Positions 14,381-16,448 of a DNA stretch of 16,448 nt are shown here, piece by piece (the stretch's first letter is position 1; each line of letters begins with the position of its first letter). The notes below the pieces were generated by a model. That model saw only the letters and a list, made by a program, of their open reading frames with translations. It searched no databases and was not told the origin of the DNA. This DNA comes from an uncultured Chloroflexota bacterium (GTDB taxonomy: Bacteria > Chloroflexota > Limnocylindria > Limnocylindrales > Limnocylindraceae): positions 1-16,448 of the forward strand of contig CAINNT010000180.1 in NCBI GenBank assembly GCA_903851225.1, written 5' to 3'. A program made the translations under genes and the position numbers.

Positions 14381-15430
14381 CTACGACTTCGAGGCGTCGC
14401 GCTCCGCAAGCCAGCGCTCCGCGTCGAGGGCGGCGCGACAGCCATCGCCTGCGGCGGTGACCGCTTGACGGTACCTGTGATCATGTACATCGCCGGCGAT
14501 GAAAACGCCGTCAATGCGCGAGGCGGTCGTGTCGCCCTCTAGCTGTAGATACCCCGCATCGTCGACCGGGAGCACGCCGCCGAGCAGTGCCGTGTTCGGC
14601 TTATGGCCGATGGCGACGAAGAGCCCGCCCGCAGCGAGTCGCTCGGTGGCCCCCGGTGCTCCGGGGGTAGTGTCACGGAGGATCACCGCCTCGGTGCTCT
14701 TCTCGCCGAGCACCTCAATCACTTCGCGATTCATATGCAGTTGAATCGAGGCGTGTTCTTGTACACGCGAGACCATGATCTTGCTTGCGCGGAAAGTGTC
14801 GCGACGATGGACGAGGTGAACCTTGGTTGCGAAGCGTGTGAGGAAGAGCGCCTCTTCCAGCGCGGTGTCTCCGCCACCGACAACCACGACCTCTTGCCCC
14901 TTGAAGAAGAAGCCATCGCAGGTTGCGCAGGCGCTCACGCCGCGTCCGCGAAGGCGAGTTTCAGATTCGAGGCCGAGCCAGAGCGCGGACGCGCCTGTTG
15001 CGACGATGATCGCCTCGCCGTGGAACTCGCGACCAGCGCTCCATACGCGGTGGGGCTGTGCAGCCAAGTCAACTCGATCAACATCCTGGTCCACCATGAT
15101 GCTGCCGAAACGCTCTGCCTGGGCACGCATCTTGGCCATGAGCTCCGGGCCGTCGATTCCGTCGGGGAAGCCTGGGAAGTTCTCGACCTCGCTCGTCAAC
15201 ATCAACTGACCGCCCGGTGCATAGCCGCCGATCACAATCGGGGCAAGGCCGGCGCGCGCCGCGTAAATTGCCGCGGTCAACCCGGCGGGGCCCGAGCCGA
15301 GGATCAGCAGCCGCGCCTTCGTTGGTGCGGCCGGGGCGTTGGTGGCAGTGACTGTGGGTTCAGCTGTAGGGGCGGGCGCGCCGAAATCTATGGACATTCC
15401 GAATCCCTTGGGGGCCTCTCCGCTTGTCAT
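14381..15430 (-). CDS. trxB: thioredoxin reductase
   Basis: A 349-residue flavoprotein that passes electrons, usually from NADPH, to thioredoxin. The FAD-binding GSGPAG is at 45-50 and the redox CATC at 168-171 (VSACATCDG). The dinucleotide-binding GGGDTALEEA is at 185-194, followed by HRRDTFRA. The C-terminal FAD motif is GVFIAGDVHDHRYRQAVTAAGDG. An N-terminal extension of about 37 residues, rich in Ala, Pro and Thr, is unusual for TrxB, which normally starts close to the FAD motif. ATG 15430 is favoured over ATG 15397 because TAGAAT lies 6 nt before it. The cofC-cofE fusion ends 38 nt upstream and the histidine kinase starts immediately after the stop. An F420- or ferredoxin-dependent variant cannot be excluded; HRRDTFRA argues for NADPH. 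Confidence 0.95.
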   Translation of the reverse strand: MTSGEAPKGFGMSIDFGAPAPTAEPTVTATNAPAAPTKARLLILGSGPAGLTAAIYAARAGLAPIVIGGYAPGGQLMLTSEVENFPGFPDGIDGPELMAKMRAQAERFGSIMVDQDVDRVDLAAQPHRVWSAGREFHGEAIIVATGASALWLGLESETRLRGRGVSACATCDGFFFKGQEVVVVGGGDTALEEALFLTRFATKVHLVHRRDTFRASKIMVSRVQEHASIQLHMNREVIEVLGEKSTEAVILRDTTPGAPGATERLAAGGLFVAIGHKPNTALLGGVLPVDDAGYLQLEGDTTASRIDGVFIAGDVHDHRYRQAVTAAGDGCRAALDAERWLAERDASKS

Positions 15431-15436
15431 GGGTGG

Positions 15437-15442
15437 ATTCTA
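15437..15442 (-). promoter_or_regulatory. -10 element TAGAAT of trxB (leaderless type)
   Basis: TAGAAT is 6 nt (CCACCC) before ATG 15430 on the minus strand, within the 38-nt gap after the cofC-cofE gene. The geometry is identical to the DUF971 promoter. It would give trxB and its two-component pair a transcript independent of the F420 gene. Confidence 0.6.
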
Positions 15443-15468
15443 CGCCCCCCGCTATGCCGGCGTGTCTC

Positions 15469-16448
15469 TTAGCGGAAGAGGTCCCAATCAGCGGGCATCA
15501 GGCTCGACTGGGCACTCCCGTCCTCGGCAACCTGCGGATGCGCGCCACGGATGAGGGCAAGCGGACGACGAGCGGTCTTGCCAAGGGCGAGCTCAGCGGT
15601 AGCGGCGATTTGGTCTGCGACGGCGCGCACCGTTGCGGCCATCGTTCGTCCATCTGCGTCGGGCTTGCCACGCAGGTCCTCAAGCGCCGCAATTCCCGCG
15701 ACGCCGATGGCCACATCGGTAATGCCGAGGCGCCACGGTCGCCCGAAAGAGTCGGTGATGATCACCCCTGGCGCCACGCCGGTTCGGAGGCGAATTGCCT
15801 CGCGGATCGCACGGGCAGAAGCATCAGGATCGCGCGGCAAGAGGGTCACTACTTCGCCGCTGCGCGGACCTACGTTGCTGGCGTCCACTCCTGAGTTGGC
15901 CAGGACGAAACCGTGGGCGGTCTCGGTGATGATCACGCCGCGATCCATCCGTACAACGCGCACAGCCTCTTGCAGCACCACCTCGACCTGGCGCGCGTCT
16001 CGCCCCCACCTGGCCGCATATTCCACAGCCTCTGGTCGAGGCGTGATCGTCGTCAACTCGACGACGGCCCCCTCCGCCTTTGAGACGATCTTTTGGGTGA
16101 CGGCGATCACATCATCTGGTCGCAGGCCACCGATCGCGCCCGTCGACGCGATCGTCGCGACACAGTTGGCGATCATCGCTGGAAGGTCGTCGCCCAGCAC
16201 GATCTCACCGAGACCTTCGATTGCGACCGCCAGAAGCCCCTCGGCTGGCGCGGTCGTGGTCGCGTCGCGATCGCGCTGCATGGCAACCCGAAGGTCGTCG
16301 GGGGTGTCGAGATCGGCGGCGAGCGGCGAGGTCAGGGTCTCAACCGGCACACCATCGCGACTCAGCTCGGTGCGGTGTGCCGCGGCACTATTCGCGCCGA
16401 AGCGCGGCGTAAAGGTGCGCGGGAGTGGAACCAGGAGTGCCGATGTGC
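15469..16448 (-). CDS. cofE: CofC-CofE fusion: phospholactate/PEP guanylyltransferase C-terminus joined to F420-0:gamma-glutamyl ligase (5' end outside window)
   Basis: The minus-strand frame stays open from the window end to TAA 15469, giving 326 visible residues. The C-terminal part (about 255 residues) is a complete CofE, which adds glutamates to coenzyme F420-0 using GTP: LLAVAIEGLGEIVLGDDLP, then DDVIAVTQKIVSKAEG, ETAHGFVLANSGVDASNV and ITDSFGRPWRLGITDVAIGVAGI. Before it, after a linker of about 13 residues, stand some 55 residues that read like the end of CofC/FbiD nucleotidyltransferases: TSALLVPLP, PRFGANSAAAH and AADLDTPDDLRVAM. CofC makes the guanylylated precursor used one step earlier in F420 synthesis. 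A GTG at 16350 could pose as a start, but it falls inside the CofC homology. A frameshift or edge artefact is unlikely since the frame has no stop. Confidence 0.88.
   Translation of the reverse strand, partial: TSALLVPLPRTFTPRFGANSAAAHRTELSRDGVPVETLTSPLAADLDTPDDLRVAMQRDRDATTTAPAEGLLAVAIEGLGEIVLGDDLPAMIANCVATIASTGAIGGLRPDDVIAVTQKIVSKAEGAVVELTTITPRPEAVEYAARWGRDARQVEVVLQEAVRVVRMDRGVIITETAHGFVLANSGVDASNVGPRSGEVVTLLPRDPDASARAIREAIRLRTGVAPGVIITDSFGRPWRLGITDVAIGVAGIAALEDLRGKPDADGRTMAATVRAVADQIAATAELALGKTARRPLALIRGAHPQVAEDGSAQSSLMPADWDLFR

Noticed and set aside
14603..15472. 289-codon open frame on the plus strand
   Set aside because: Antisense to trxB, which is unambiguous; no domain recognised and no promoter or ribosome site.
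16348..16350. GTG at 16350 as the cofE start
   Set aside because: It falls inside a continuous CofC-like segment; the frame is open to the window end and the similarity continues upstream.
1..16448. tRNA or rRNA genes, CRISPR arrays, insertion sequences, prophage or defence genes
   Set aside because: None seen by eye: nearly every base is accounted for by housekeeping-type genes, the largest gene-free stretch being about 90 bp between phoU and ppx.

Overview
The window is a gene-dense, GC-rich bacterial chromosome segment. It holds 16 protein genes, two of them cut by the window ends, and no RNA gene, IS element, CRISPR array or long non-coding stretch. Gene content (DtxR-type regulator, F420 biosynthesis, single-subunit GluRS and ProRS, short Ppx without an HD domain, YibE/F protein), very tight packing and apparent leaderless promoters suggest a Chloroflexota (Limnocylindria-like) or actinobacterial genome. 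The lineage is inference from gene content only, with low to moderate confidence.

Layout. (1) 1-6284, plus strand: the end of a DtxR-family regulator, gltX, an OmpR/PhoB-type response regulator, proS, a membrane PhoR-like histidine kinase and a glycerophosphodiester phosphodiesterase. Most junctions are overlaps or gaps of a few bases, and proS has its own likely leaderless promoter. (2) 6281-7551, minus strand: phoU followed by a SixA-type phosphohistidine phosphatase. (3) 7643-8704, plus strand: a Ppx/GppA exopolyphosphatase divergent from phoU. (4) 8701-11715, minus strand: a DUF971 zinc-site protein, polyphosphate kinase ppk1 and a CYTH triphosphatase-like protein as one operon. (5) 11787-12932, plus strand: a YibE/F multi-pass membrane protein. 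(6) 12933-16448, minus strand: a CofC-CofE fusion (F420 biosynthesis, running off the end), trxB, a soluble histidine kinase and its winged-helix response regulator.

Functional theme. Positions 1788-11377 form a phosphate and polyphosphate island: a PhoB/PhoR-like pair, PhoU, GDPD (phosphate salvage from phospholipid head groups), PPK1 (polyP synthesis), Ppx (polyP hydrolysis), CYTH (probable triphosphate hydrolysis) and SixA (removes phosphate from phosphohistidine). The right end is a redox cluster (F420, thioredoxin reductase) with its own two-component pair.

Regulatory pattern. Six gene starts carry a TAGGAT or TAGAAT hexamer. In four of them it lies exactly 6-7 nt before the ATG (proS, ppx, the DUF971 gene, trxB), as expected for leaderless mRNAs. 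In two (phoU, yibE) it precedes a short leader with a Shine-Dalgarno sequence. All three convergent gene pairs overlap or abut at their stop codons. I saw no clear novel defence or mobile system. The most notable items are the CofC-CofE fusion, the promoter pattern, the CTG-start GDPD gene and the paired palindromes at a convergent junction.
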